Both the position numbers and the translations under genes were made by a program. A stretch of DNA of 44,936 nt from CAMEON01 sp045645165 (GTDB lineage Bacteria > Bacillota > Clostridia > Oscillospirales > CAG-272). Each line of letters begins with the position of its first letter. Position 1 is the first letter of the stretch. Under the pieces are notes generated by a model, which was not told the DNA's origin, searched no databases, and was given only the letters and a program-made list of their open reading frames with translations. This document shows positions 23,370-31,595 of this stretch, one piece after another. The stretch lies in contig JAZRIF010000186.1 in the NCBI GenBank assembly GCA_045645165.1, forward strand, positions 1 to 44,936, in the 5' to 3' direction.

Positions 23370-23968
23370 TGGAAATGTTCAAATCCCTCATCGTCATTCT
23401 GCTCTCCTCGGTACTGGTCAATAACTACGTGCTGGCTCGCTTCCTGGGTATCTGCCCCTTCCTGGGCGTGTCCAAGAAGCTGGATCAGGCTACGGGCATG
23501 GGCATCGCGGTCACCGCGGTCATGCTCCTGGCCACCGCCGTGACCTGGCCCATCCAGTATTTCTTGCTGGATAAGGTGGGGCTTGGCTATATGCAGACCA
23601 TCGTCTTCATTCTGGTTATCGCCGCCCTCGTGCAGATGGTGGAGATCCTTCTGAAAAAATTCTCCCCCGCACTCCATAAGGGTCTTGGCGTGTACCTGCC
23701 CCTGATCACCACCAACTGCGCCGTGCTGGGTGTCGCCATCAACAACATCACCGATGGCTACAACTTCCTGGAATCCATGGTCAGCTCTCTGGGCGTAGGT
23801 CTAGGCTTCCTCCTGGCCATGGTGCTGTTCTCGGGTCTGCGCTCCCGCATCGACGAGACCAATATCCCCAAGCCCTTCCGCGGCCTGGCCGTCACCCTCA
23901 TCGCCGCTTCCTTTATCTCCCTGGCCTTCATGGGCTTTGCGGGGATCGTGGATGCGCTCTTCGCGTAA
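23369..23968 (+). CDS. rnfA: Rnf electron transport complex subunit A
   Basis: The product is 199 residues with six membrane helices, homologous to NqrE and to RnfE. The conserved LGICPFLGVSKK and ITTNCAVLGVA segments contain the cysteines proposed to ligate the intramembrane 2Fe-2S centre with RnfE. AAAGGAG lies before the ATG, which shares one base with the rnfE stop codon. Confidence 0.96.
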   Translation: MEMFKSLIVILLSSVLVNNYVLARFLGICPFLGVSKKLDQATGMGIAVTAVMLLATAVTWPIQYFLLDKVGLGYMQTIVFILVIAALVQMVEILLKKFSPALHKGLGVYLPLITTNCAVLGVAINNITDGYNFLESMVSSLGVGLGFLLAMVLFSGLRSRIDETNIPKPFRGLAVTLIAASFISLAFMGFAGIVDALFA

Positions 23969-23980
23969 GGGAGGTGCCGT

Positions 23981-24835
23981 ATGAACGTAATGGATATTTT
24001 GATCGCCTTTGGCGTGGTAGCCGGTGTAGCCCTGATTCTGGGTATTCTGCTGGCTCTGATCTCCCACTTTTTTGCCGTGGAAGAGGATCAGAAGGTCAAG
24101 GCCGTCCGCGCTTGCCTCCCCGGCGTTAACTGCGGAGCCTGCGGCTACAAGGGCTGTGACGATTACGCCGCTGCCGTGGCTGAAGGAACCGCTAAGCCCA
24201 ACCTCTGTGTTCCCGGCGCCGAAACCACCGCCAAGGAACTGGGTGAGGTTCTGGGTATCGAGGTAGAGGCTCCTGAGGATGTGGTGGCCTTTGTCCATTG
24301 TAACGGTAACTGTGAGGCTACTACCAAAAAGGCCGCCTATGACGGCATTACCTCCTGTAAAGCCGCCGCTATGCTCTACGCCGGTCCCGATGCCTGCCGC
24401 TTCGGTTGCGTAGGCCTCGGTGATTGTGCCGCCGCTTGCCCCGCGGGCGCCATCTGCATGAAGGACGGCATCGCCCACGTGGATACCTCCAAGTGCCTGG
24501 GTTGCGGTCTTTGCGAGACCATCTGTCCCAAGCACATCATCTCCATGATTCCTCAAGAAACCGAGGCCGTGGTCATGTGCAGCAACACCGATAAGGGCGC
24601 CGACGCCCGTAAGGTCTGCAAGAACGCCTGCATCGGTTGTAAGAAGTGCGAGAAGGTTTGTCCTCACGGCGCCGTCTCGGTCACGAATAATCTGGCGAAA
24701 ATTGATTATGATAAGTGTGAGGGTTGCGGTCTTTGCGCCGAAGCCTGCCCCACGGGTTGCATGAAGCAGGTGATCTTCCCGGATATTCCCGCCGACGTGC
24801 ATCCCCGCGACATCATCCAGGAAACCAAGAATTAA
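23981..24835 (+). CDS. rnfB: Rnf electron transport complex subunit B
   Basis: The product is 284 residues. An N-terminal membrane helix (about residues 4-28) is followed by the Fe-S domain CLPGVNCGACGYKGCDDY...C typical of RnfB, then several ferredoxin-type motifs: CRFGCVGLGDCAAACP, CLGCGLCETICP, CIGCKKCEKVCP and CEGCGLCAEACP. RnfB accepts electrons from reduced ferredoxin in the cytoplasm. It is the last of the six rnf genes and is followed without a gap by the NusG-domain protein. Confidence 0.96.
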   Translation: MNVMDILIAFGVVAGVALILGILLALISHFFAVEEDQKVKAVRACLPGVNCGACGYKGCDDYAAAVAEGTAKPNLCVPGAETTAKELGEVLGIEVEAPEDVVAFVHCNGNCEATTKKAAYDGITSCKAAAMLYAGPDACRFGCVGLGDCAAACPAGAICMKDGIAHVDTSKCLGCGLCETICPKHIISMIPQETEAVVMCSNTDKGADARKVCKNACIGCKKCEKVCPHGAVSVTNNLAKIDYDKCEGCGLCAEACPTGCMKQVIFPDIPADVHPRDIIQETKN

Positions 24836-25258
24836 ATGGAATCTATGAATCAAAACAAAACCATGCCCACCGCCGACGGCGGTGGGCGTAAGTTCAGAAA
24901 CGACGTCATTTTCATTGCGGCCCTGCTGTTGATCGTAGCGCTGGCGGGACTCGCCATTTACTTCCTTCGCGGAGAAGGGAATACCGTTACGGTCACGGTG
25001 GACGGCAAAGCCTTCGGCACCTATTCCTTGGCGGAGGATCGCACCGTTGAGATCCGCACGGGGGAGAATGGGGAAGAACTCAATCTCCTGATCATCCGAA
25101 AGGGAGAAGCCTTTGTGGAGACGGCCACCTGCCCCGACGGTATCTGTGCCGCTCATAAGCCCATATCCAGGGATGGAGAGAGCATTGTCTGCCTGCCCCA
25201 TAAGGTGGTCGTGACGGTCACCCAAGCCGATGGGGAAGGACCCGACATTGTCGCATAA
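24836..25258 (+). CDS. NusG domain II-containing membrane-anchored protein
   Basis: The product is 140 residues with one N-terminal membrane helix (about residues 24-44) and an extracytoplasmic domain matching the NusG_II family: VTVTVDGKAFGTYSL, CPDGICAAHKPIS and IVCLPHKVVVTV, with two invariant-looking cysteines in CPDGIC and a third in CLPH. These proteins are commonly encoded beside rnf and apbE genes in Firmicutes; their function is not established. The ATG directly abuts the rnfB stop. An ATG nine bases further in is an alternative start. Confidence 0.87.
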   Translation: MESMNQNKTMPTADGGGRKFRNDVIFIAALLLIVALAGLAIYFLRGEGNTVTVTVDGKAFGTYSLAEDRTVEIRTGENGEELNLLIIRKGEAFVETATCPDGICAAHKPISRDGESIVCLPHKVVVTVTQADGEGPDIVA

Positions 25259-25270
25259 GGAGGATCGTAT

Positions 25271-25768
25271 ATGAGAAAACAAGCCCATACGATCGCTTTT
25301 TTGGGGCTCTGTACCGCCGTCGCCATGGTATTTGCCTGGGTGGAGAGCTTGCTTCCGCCTTTGGTGGCGGCCGTGCCCGGTGTCAAGCTGGGACTCCCCA
25401 ATATCGCCATCATTTTCATTCTCTACCGCTTTGGATGGAAGGAAGCCGCCTCGGTTTCCTTCGTACGTATCGTGGCCGTATCCCTGCTGTTCGGCAATCC
25501 CATGACCTTCGCGTACAGTATTGCAGGTGGATGTCTCAGCCTGCTCGTCATGACGATTTTGCGGAAGCTGAATTTTCTGTCCACCGTGGGTGTCAGCGTG
25601 GCGGGAGGCGTCATGCATAACGTAGGTCAGATCCTTATGGCCATGCTCCTGCTGGGCACCGCCGAGCTGGGCTACTACCTCATCGTGCTGGCGGTGACGG
25701 GTACGGTTTCGGGTATTTTTGTAGGACTTTGCGGTAGTTTCGCAGTACGTCGCGTCCAAATTCGGTAA
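25271..25768 (+). CDS. Gx transporter family membrane protein
   Basis: The product is 165 residues, almost all in five to six hydrophobic helices. It matches the family annotated as Gx transporter or heptaprenyl diphosphate synthase component I (COG4769), with PGVKLGLPNIAIIFILY, NPMTFAYSIAGGCLSL and GGVMHNVGQ as typical segments. It resembles ECF-type substrate-binding components. It is regularly found with NusG_II proteins and rnf genes, so a role in supplying or handling a flavin- or quinone-related small molecule has been guessed but is unproven. AAGGAGG precedes it by a few bases. Confidence 0.85.
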   Translation: MRKQAHTIAFLGLCTAVAMVFAWVESLLPPLVAAVPGVKLGLPNIAIIFILYRFGWKEAASVSFVRIVAVSLLFGNPMTFAYSIAGGCLSLLVMTILRKLNFLSTVGVSVAGGVMHNVGQILMAMLLLGTAELGYYLIVLAVTGTVSGIFVGLCGSFAVRRVQIR

Positions 25769-25812
25769 TTCCTACGAAAGTGTCGAAATGAACAAAAAAA
25801 CACCAAAAGGTA

Positions 25813-25841
25813 TTGACAAAAACGGTCGTGTGTGATACAAT
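25813..25841 (+). promoter_or_regulatory. Promoter for the tandem-repeat lipoprotein gene
   Basis: TTGACA (25813-25818) and TACAAT (25836-25841) with a 17-base spacer. The lipoprotein can therefore be made independently of the rnf operon. Confidence 0.85.
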
Positions 25842-25890
25842 TTTATCCGTGTGTGTAACACGAAAATAAAAAAATTCAAGGAGAATACTC

Positions 25891-26904
25891 ATGAAAAAGC
25901 TTATTTGCGTTCTTCTCAGCGTTCTCATGCTTCTGTCCGTTTCTGCTTTCGTCGCTTGCGACAAGGCACCTGCCACTCTGAAGATGGGTCTGGGTGTCTA
26001 CACCTCCACTCCCTCTGTCACCGATGCTACCACCGATGACGAAGGTAAGCCCGTAGACGGTCAGGGTAAGGTTGCCATCACCGCCGCTGTCATCACCGTT
26101 GACGCCGACGGTAAGGTTGTTGCTTGCCAGCTGGATACCGCTGAAAACACCGTTAAGTACACCGGCGAGGGCAAGGCTGTTGCCAACGATGGCTTCAAGA
26201 CCAAGTACGAGCAGGGCAAGGACTACAACATGGTTGCTTGGGGTGGCGCTACCAAGGAGTGGTTCGAGCAGGCCGACGCTTTCGAGACTCTCGTAGTTGG
26301 TAAGACCCTCTCCGAGATCAAGGCTCTGGTAGCCGAGGGCAACAAGGGCACCTCTGACGTGGTTGCCGCCGGTTGCACCATCATGATCAACGAGTTCGTG
26401 GGTGCCATCGAGAAGGCTTTCGCGAATCTCGCTGATTCTACCGCTACCGCTTCTTCTACCCTGAAGCTGGGTATGAACACCGAGCAGACTCTCAAGGATG
26501 CGTCCAAGGATGACGAGGGCAAGGATGTAGCCGGTTCCAACAAGGTTGAAACCACCATCTTCGCCGCCGCTGTTGACGCCGAGGGTAAGGTTCTGGTTGC
26601 CGCTTCCGACTGCGTACAGGTTGATTTCACCTTCAACACCGTCGGCGCTTCTACCTTCGATACCACTAAGGCTGTTTCCTCCAAGCGCGAGCTGGGTGCG
26701 AACTACGGTATGGAGGCTTGGGGTGGTGCCGCTAAGGAGTGGTTCGAGCAGGCTGACGCCTTCAACGCTCTCTGCGTTGGCAAGACCGCTACCGAGATCG
26801 TGGCTCTCTGCGCCGCTGACAACTACGGTACCGACGAGGTCAAGACTGCCGGCTGCACCATTCTGGTCAATGGTCTGACCAAGGCTGCCGCTAAGATCGG
26901 CTAA
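25891..26904 (+). CDS. Lipoprotein with two FMN_bind-like repeat domains
   Basis: The product is 337 residues with lipobox FVAC (C23) and two clearly related domains of about 150 residues. Each has LK[ML]G[LM], a D-D-E-G-K segment, V-D-A-[DE]-G-K-V, then AWGGA-KEWFEQADAF and a closing AGCTI. The closing motifs sit at D156-V-V-A-A-G-C-T163 and D315...A-G-C-T323, in the place of the D-x-x-S-G-A-T flavin motif of FMN_bind domains. The final Thr is kept, but spacing from the Asp differs by one or more residues. The place between rnf and apbE and the tandem layout recall the flavinylated lipoprotein PplA. Flavin binding is inferred, not shown. Heavy GCT/GGT codon use suggests high expression. Confidence 0.82.
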   Translation: MKKLICVLLSVLMLLSVSAFVACDKAPATLKMGLGVYTSTPSVTDATTDDEGKPVDGQGKVAITAAVITVDADGKVVACQLDTAENTVKYTGEGKAVANDGFKTKYEQGKDYNMVAWGGATKEWFEQADAFETLVVGKTLSEIKALVAEGNKGTSDVVAAGCTIMINEFVGAIEKAFANLADSTATASSTLKLGMNTEQTLKDASKDDEGKDVAGSNKVETTIFAAAVDAEGKVLVAASDCVQVDFTFNTVGASTFDTTKAVSSKRELGANYGMEAWGGAAKEWFEQADAFNALCVGKTATEIVALCAADNYGTDEVKTAGCTILVNGLTKAAAKIG

Positions 26905-26918
26905 TGATTTGATCTATG

Positions 26919-26946
26919 AAAATGGGGGGCTCTGCCTCCCATTTTT
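26919..26946 (+). terminator. Terminator between the lipoprotein gene and apbE
   Basis: AAAATGGG and CCCATTTT flank a GC-rich loop and end in TTTTT. No promoter is evident before apbE, so partial read-through may set its level. Confidence 0.75.
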
Positions 26947-26964
26947 CAAACAGAAAAGGTTACT

Positions 26965-28035
26965 ATGAAAAAAAGATTGATTTCCACCGCATTGCTGATC
27001 ATCATGCTGCTCTCCTGTATGATGATTTCCTCCTGTGAAAAAGAGTCTGAAAATGAGCTCCAAAAGTTTTCGGAATATTCCTTTGATTATTTCGATACCG
27101 TGACCACCATCACGGGGTATGCGACTACCCGGGAGGAATTCAACGCGGTGGCGGCGGATATCCTGGCCGAGCTTCGGGATTACCACCGCCTGTTCACCAT
27201 CTATCACCGCTTCGACGGTCTGGAGAACCTCTGTACCATCAACGAGCTGGTGGACGGCGCCCACCGCACCGTAACCGTGGATCGCCGTATCATCGACATG
27301 CTTTTGTACGCCAAGGAAATGCACGCGAAAACCAATGGACGAGTCAATATCGCCATGGGTAGCGTACTTTCCATCTGGCACGACTACCGCGAGTTGGGCA
27401 TGAGTGATCCTTCTGCGGCAGAGATTCCTCCCATGGACAAGCTGACTGCCGCCGCCGCCCATACCGATATCAACTGTCTGGTGATCGACGAGGAAAACTC
27501 CACGGTAACCATCACCGACCCCGAAATGACTCTGGACGTGGGCGCCATTGCCAAGGGCTACGCCGTGGAAATGGTGGCGCGCTCGCTGGAGGAGAAGGGA
27601 ATCACGGGTTACGTCATCAACGTGGGCGGTAACGTCCGTACCGTTGGCTTAAAGGGTGACGGAACGCCTTGGACGGTGGGCATCGAGAATCCCGACGAGG
27701 GGGCAGAGGATCCCTATTTTGCCTATCTGGCGCTGAGTGGCCAATCCCTCGTGACCAGCGGTTCTTATCAGCGCTACTATGTGGTGAACGGCAAGCGCTA
27801 CCACCATATCATTGATCCCGATACCCTCATGCCCGAGGATCTCTACCTGTCGGTCTCTGTGGTCTGCAAAAGCTCTGCGGACGGAGACGCTCTTTCCACC
27901 GCTCTGTTCTGCATGACGGTCGAAGACGGACTCGCCCTGATCGAGTCTCTCCCCGGTGTGGAGGCCCATTGGGTACAAAACGACGGAACCCGCCATACCT
28001 CGTCGGGATGGTCGGGCTATGTAACGAATCCGTAA
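26965..28035 (+). CDS. apbE: FAD:protein FMN transferase, lipoprotein form
   Basis: The product is 356 residues with lipobox ISSC (C24), so it is anchored outside the membrane, where RnfG and RnfD flavinylation occurs. ApbE family motifs include FDYFDTVTTITGYA at the start, GRVNIAMGSV, the Mg/FAD-binding DVGAIAKGYA, YVINVGGNVRTVG and HHIIDPDT. ApbE splits FAD and transfers FMN to Thr in D-x-x-S-G-A-T motifs. Its likely targets in this window are RnfD, both RnfG domains and possibly the lipoprotein just upstream. It lies 60 bases after that gene, beyond a hairpin terminator. Confidence 0.95.
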   Translation: MKKRLISTALLIIMLLSCMMISSCEKESENELQKFSEYSFDYFDTVTTITGYATTREEFNAVAADILAELRDYHRLFTIYHRFDGLENLCTINELVDGAHRTVTVDRRIIDMLLYAKEMHAKTNGRVNIAMGSVLSIWHDYRELGMSDPSAAEIPPMDKLTAAAAHTDINCLVIDEENSTVTITDPEMTLDVGAIAKGYAVEMVARSLEEKGITGYVINVGGNVRTVGLKGDGTPWTVGIENPDEGAEDPYFAYLALSGQSLVTSGSYQRYYVVNGKRYHHIIDPDTLMPEDLYLSVSVVCKSSADGDALSTALFCMTVEDGLALIESLPGVEAHWVQNDGTRHTSSGWSGYVTNP

Positions 28036-28050
28036 AGGAGTGTAAAAAAT

Positions 28051-28431
28051 ATGGCAGCATTTATTGATCAGTACGAGCGTATTCTCCATTACTTTGCCGA
28101 GTTCATGGCCTTTACGCTGGAGTTGATCGGTATTCTCATCATCGTGATCGGCTCCATCCGCGCCCTGGTGCGCCTGGCTCGCCACATTCGTTCTCGCGGA
28201 CATTTCAACGTGGTGATCGATCTGGGACGCGCACTTGCTTTGGCGCTTGAATTCAAGATGGGTGCTGAGATCATCAATACCGTCATCGTCCATGACCTCA
28301 AGGAATTGGCTACCTTGGCTATCGTCATTCTCATCCGCGCCCTGCTGGCCGTGATCATCCATTGGGAGATCAAAATGGAGAAGCAGGAAGAGAAGAAGGA
28401 CAAAATTGAAGATACATCTTCCGCTCAGTAA
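28051..28431 (+). CDS. DUF1622 membrane protein
   Basis: The product is 126 residues with three hydrophobic helices and a charged C-terminal tail. The segment DLGRALALALEFKMGAEII followed by DLKELATLAIVILIRALL is characteristic of DUF1622 (COG4828), whose function is unknown. It lies 15 bases after apbE with GGAGTG upstream, so it probably shares its transcript, which ends at the long hairpin at 28436-28491. Confidence 0.85.
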   Translation: MAAFIDQYERILHYFAEFMAFTLELIGILIIVIGSIRALVRLARHIRSRGHFNVVIDLGRALALALEFKMGAEIINTVIVHDLKELATLAIVILIRALLAVIIHWEIKMEKQEEKKDKIEDTSSAQ

Positions 28432-28435
28432 CTCT

Positions 28436-28498
28436 ATCAAAAACGGTAGATTCGTTGTCTCTTTTCGGAGAACGAACCTGCCGTTTTTGATTGAATTT
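28436..28498 (+). terminator. Long hairpin terminator after the DUF1622 gene
   Basis: ATCAAAAACGG pairs with CCGTTTTTGAT, with an inner TTCGTT/AACGAA stem, followed by a T-rich stretch. Confidence 0.85.
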
Positions 28499-28586
28499 TA
28501 GAGGTTGTCGAGTACAGGCAGAGTCTTGCCTTCCCCCCGATAAACCGCAAATGAAAAGGTGATCTTTTTATTTTCCCGCGGCTATC

Positions 28587-28615
28587 TTGACAAGCGATCT
28601 TTTCCGTGCTATAAT
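28587..28615 (+). promoter_or_regulatory. Promoter for the EEP-family gene
   Basis: Consensus TTGACA (28587-28592) and TATAAT (28610-28615) with a 17-base spacer, 32 bases before the start codon. Confidence 0.9.
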
Positions 28616-28647
28616 AAACAAAATGAAAACCTTTTTGGGAGGTGCTT

Positions 28648-29421
28648 ATGGGAACTCAACTGAAGATCATGTCCTTCAACCTGCGCGTGGACAATACGGG
28701 AGACGGAATCAATTCCTTTACCAATCGGTTTGATCGCGTGGTGGAAGTATTGGAAAAAGAGAAACCCGACCTGATCGGCTTCCAGGAGGTTACCGACAGC
28801 ATGCGCGCACGCCTGCGGGATCATTTGCCCGGTTACACCGTTCAGGGTTGTGGTCGTGAGAAGAATTACCACGGCGAAGCCATGCTCATCGCTTATCGCA
28901 AGGATGTGGTAGAGCTCATTTCGCTGGAGAATATCTGGTTATCGCCCACCCCCGCTGTTCCCGGATCCACTTTCGGCGGCGATCAGAGCGGTTGTCCCCG
29001 TATGTTTACTTCGGCGCTCATCAAGCATAACGATGTCGCTCTCCCGTTTTACTTCATCAACACCCATCTGGATCACGTAGGGAAGGACGCCCGCTATCTG
29101 GGGGCTATGCAACTGGTGCAGTACATGTCTTCCCACAGAGAGTACTTTGTTCTGACAGGTGACTTCAATGCTACCCCCGAAGCGCGGGAGATCAAGATCA
29201 TCACCGACGCCTTGGCGCACCGCGGCGCCGTAGACTGCACCGCCGACCTGGGCGGTACCTTCCACGGTTTTGGGCATTTGCTCCCTGACCGCACTGTGAA
29301 AATCGATTATATATTTACGGATGCCCACTGTATCGAGAGCTACGTGGTGGAGGATATTCCCGTAGGCGGGCAGTTCTATTCCGATCATAATGCCGTTTGC
29401 GCGATGATTGAATTTGCATAA
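28648..29421 (+). CDS. Endonuclease/exonuclease/phosphatase family hydrolase
   Basis: The product is 257 residues without a signal peptide. The EEP fold is marked by KIMSFNLRVD at the start, LIGFQEV (metal-binding Glu), YFINTHLDHVG, LTGDFNATPE and a final FYSDHNAV with the catalytic Asp-His. The family covers nucleases, phosphatases and sphingomyelinase-like enzymes; close bacterial relatives are cytoplasmic or secreted phosphodiesterases with unknown substrates. GGGAGG sits six bases before the ATG at 28648; an upstream GTG would overlap that site. The next gene starts 20 bases on, probably in the same transcript. Confidence 0.85.
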   Translation: MGTQLKIMSFNLRVDNTGDGINSFTNRFDRVVEVLEKEKPDLIGFQEVTDSMRARLRDHLPGYTVQGCGREKNYHGEAMLIAYRKDVVELISLENIWLSPTPAVPGSTFGGDQSGCPRMFTSALIKHNDVALPFYFINTHLDHVGKDARYLGAMQLVQYMSSHREYFVLTGDFNATPEAREIKIITDALAHRGAVDCTADLGGTFHGFGHLLPDRTVKIDYIFTDAHCIESYVVEDIPVGGQFYSDHNAVCAMIEFA

Positions 29422-29441
29422 CGAAAGGAAAAGCAAAGAAT

Positions 29442-29732
29442 ATGGCACAGAAAGAAAAATCGTCCTCCCTCATGGACGACATGAAAAAGAGCATCGGTAA
29501 GGCAGCTGATTTGACTGCTCTGAAGATCAAACTCGGTCAAACTAAGACCAAACGCAAGAACGCCTATGCTCGGCTGGGAGAATTGGCATATACCACATAC
29601 CGTCCCCGTACCGATGCCGTGACCGAGGATATTGAGAAAGCCATCAATGCGACCGTCACGGAAATCACCGGGCTTTCCCAGACCATTCTTGAATTGGAGC
29701 TGCGGATCAAGCTTCTCAAAGCAGACATGTAA
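29442..29732 (+). CDS. Small helical protein of unknown function
   Basis: The product is 96 residues, highly charged and predicted mostly alpha-helical, with heptad-like spacing of Leu and Ile in the last third (ITGLSQTILELELRIKLLKA). No signal peptide, membrane segment or recognised family was found. The N-terminus (SSSLMDDMKKSIGKAADLTA) is amphipathic. GAAAGGAAA precedes the ATG and a terminator follows, so it appears to be a real gene, co-transcribed with the EEP hydrolase. Confidence 0.75.
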   Translation: MAQKEKSSSLMDDMKKSIGKAADLTALKIKLGQTKTKRKNAYARLGELAYTTYRPRTDAVTEDIEKAINATVTEITGLSQTILELELRIKLLKADM

Positions 29733-29747
29733 TCCATGGATCACGAT

Positions 29748-29797
29748 AAAAAAGCCCTTTGCCGAATCTGCGTACAGCAGACAGGCAAAGGGTTTTC
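29748..29797. terminator. Terminator between convergent genes
   Basis: CCCTTTGCC and GGCAAAGGG form the stem, flanked by an A-run and TTTT. It lies between the genes ending at 29732 and 29801. Confidence 0.8.
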
Positions 29798-29800
29798 TTG

Positions 29801-31213
29801 TTATTTCGTTCTTTTTTCGACTTCTTTGAGCATACGTCCCCAACGTGTTTCAACCCAATTGATGAGGAAATCTACGTGCTCCTCATAGCTTTTTAACTTG
29901 ACAGAAACCTGATTGGAGGGATAGATGGAGAATTTCTCGCCATATACGTTCCAAAGAGCGTCGTTCTGATCAGCGGCGGGTTCCAACATAGCCTGCAATC
30001 CTTTTACATGTAGCAGGGTCTTTTTTACCAGAGGGGAAATCTGCTCCATGCGTGCCAGCACCAGCTTCATGAACCAAGGTTGGGTTGTAAGGAATTCAAA
30101 CCAGGGGTGAGACATGACGTCTTCTCCGTCAGCCACCAGTCCAGAGGTGGTTTGCGCAACGCTGTAGGTGCCCATGGCAAAATCAAAATCCCAGGGGGCG
30201 GTGAGGAAAAGCTTGCCGCCTGCATCTCTTTGCATGTAGAAGCTGGAGCAACCCGCATCGGGGTTTTTGGAAAGCTCTTGTAGGATGAACATATCCACGA
30301 AGGAAGCCATATCCACAAGCGCGGCCATTTTTCCTTGATCTCCGCTGAAGATGGCTTCGTTACAAGCGATCAGATGCGTGCGGATGGCGGCGGTGACTTC
30401 GGTGTTGTAAACTTCGCTCTGGATCGCCCAGGCAAAGGATTCATCCAAACCGGGGATATAGAAGTAGGTCAGATCCTTCTTGGCGCCCGTATCGTAAGCA
30501 CCGCGGAGGTCGTACTCTACGAGATAGCCCACCCGATTGGGGTCTTCGGAGGCACTCTCGTCGATATTTACGCGATCAGATGCTACCTCGATTTTTTCAC
30601 AGAGAGTGTACATCCCGCGGTACTGCCCGTTGACGTAGAGATTGACCCATGTACAGGAGGGGACGTAGGGAATTGTTCCCAAACGATTGGCCAAATTCCA
30701 TATCAGATAATTGCGCAAGGCAGATATATCGTATTTGCATGAGACCAGCACCCAATCCTTGTCCGCCGTTTCTCCCACGCCCAGCAGATTCGTTTTCTCG
30801 TCCAGCTTGAGTCGGTAGGAATTCTTGCTGGCGTATTCGTTTTGCTCGGCGTCTCCTTCAAAGGAGGAATGTCCTCGTCCACGGATCTGGGCAGTCATAG
30901 AGACATTGTAGTGGGCGTATTTCGCCCCCGTAACCGTGATGGTGGCGTTCTTATAGCGAGTTTTGGAGGTAATGGGTTTTTGGTCTGCGGTAACGACCGA
31001 GAGAACGGGGATGCTGGAATCTGCGGGATCGGGATTGAACATGGGCTCTGCTTCCGTGCCGGTTTCGGTATCATCGGGAATGAGCGCTGTTTCCGTACCG
31101 TCGACTTCCAGAGATCCATCGGTGTCAGAGGGAGATGTTTGAGGAGAGGTGCATCCTGTTAATAGGGTGGCCGTAAGGAGCAAGGATGCGAGTATACGCG
31201 ACAAATGTTTCAT
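29801..31213 (-). CDS. CotH kinase-family lipoprotein
   Basis: The product is 470 residues with lipobox LTGC (C21) and a short Thr/Asp/Glu linker. The CotH core is clear: AQIRGRGHSSFEGDAEQNEY, then NSYRLKLDEKTNL, KDWVLVSCKYDISALRNY, NLYVNGQYRGMYTLCEKI and APWDFDFAMGTY, whose Asp-Phe-Asp binds metal in this atypical protein kinase fold. CotH phosphorylates spore-coat proteins in Bacillus, but lipoprotein CotH homologues are widespread on clostridial cell surfaces with unknown targets. I chose the ATG at 31213, which follows AAAGGA and begins a proper signal peptide; a 46-residue upstream extension has none of these features. Confidence 0.87.
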   Translation of the reverse strand: MKHLSRILASLLLTATLLTGCTSPQTSPSDTDGSLEVDGTETALIPDDTETGTEAEPMFNPDPADSSIPVLSVVTADQKPITSKTRYKNATITVTGAKYAHYNVSMTAQIRGRGHSSFEGDAEQNEYASKNSYRLKLDEKTNLLGVGETADKDWVLVSCKYDISALRNYLIWNLANRLGTIPYVPSCTWVNLYVNGQYRGMYTLCEKIEVASDRVNIDESASEDPNRVGYLVEYDLRGAYDTGAKKDLTYFYIPGLDESFAWAIQSEVYNTEVTAAIRTHLIACNEAIFSGDQGKMAALVDMASFVDMFILQELSKNPDAGCSSFYMQRDAGGKLFLTAPWDFDFAMGTYSVAQTTSGLVADGEDVMSHPWFEFLTTQPWFMKLVLARMEQISPLVKKTLLHVKGLQAMLEPAADQNDALWNVYGEKFSIYPSNQVSVKLKSYEEHVDFLINWVETRWGRMLKEVEKRTK

Positions 31214-31402
31214 GTAGGATTCCTTTTTACTTGATGAAGGATGAAATGGGTTCTTCATTCTTACAGACGATAAAAATGCGGATTTGTGAGCAGAATTTAC
31301 GATTGCATACAGAAAGTTCACAGAAACGCGATGCGGAAATGGTTTTTTCAATGATACTGATGGCGGTCATATCTACCTTCCTTCATTGCCGCATTCCTAT
31401 TT

Positions 31403-31431
31403 ATTATAACACAATTATTCGGATATTGCAA
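31403..31431 (-). promoter_or_regulatory. Promoter for the CotH gene
   Basis: Minus-strand TTGCAA (31431-31426) and TATAAT (31408-31403) with a 17-base spacer. It implies an untranslated leader of about 180 bases, unusually long for this window; I see no named riboswitch in it. Confidence 0.6.
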
Positions 31432-31532
31432 GGACTTCAAAAAATGTTTACGAAGTTTTTGTGTGGTTTTTTATATGGCATGGATATGAAATCGAAAAAT
31501 CATAATTTCTTGTGAAAAATACCTTACCCCCC

Positions 31533-31561
31533 TTGCAAATTTTCATCAAACATGGTATCAT
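31533..31561 (+). promoter_or_regulatory. Promoter for the transglutaminase-like operon
   Basis: TTGCAA (31533-31538) and TATCAT (31556-31561) with a 17-base spacer, 34 bases before the ATG at 31596. Confidence 0.7.
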
Positions 31562-31595
31562 ATAAGTGGTAAAAAATGAAAGGAGAATCATCCTG

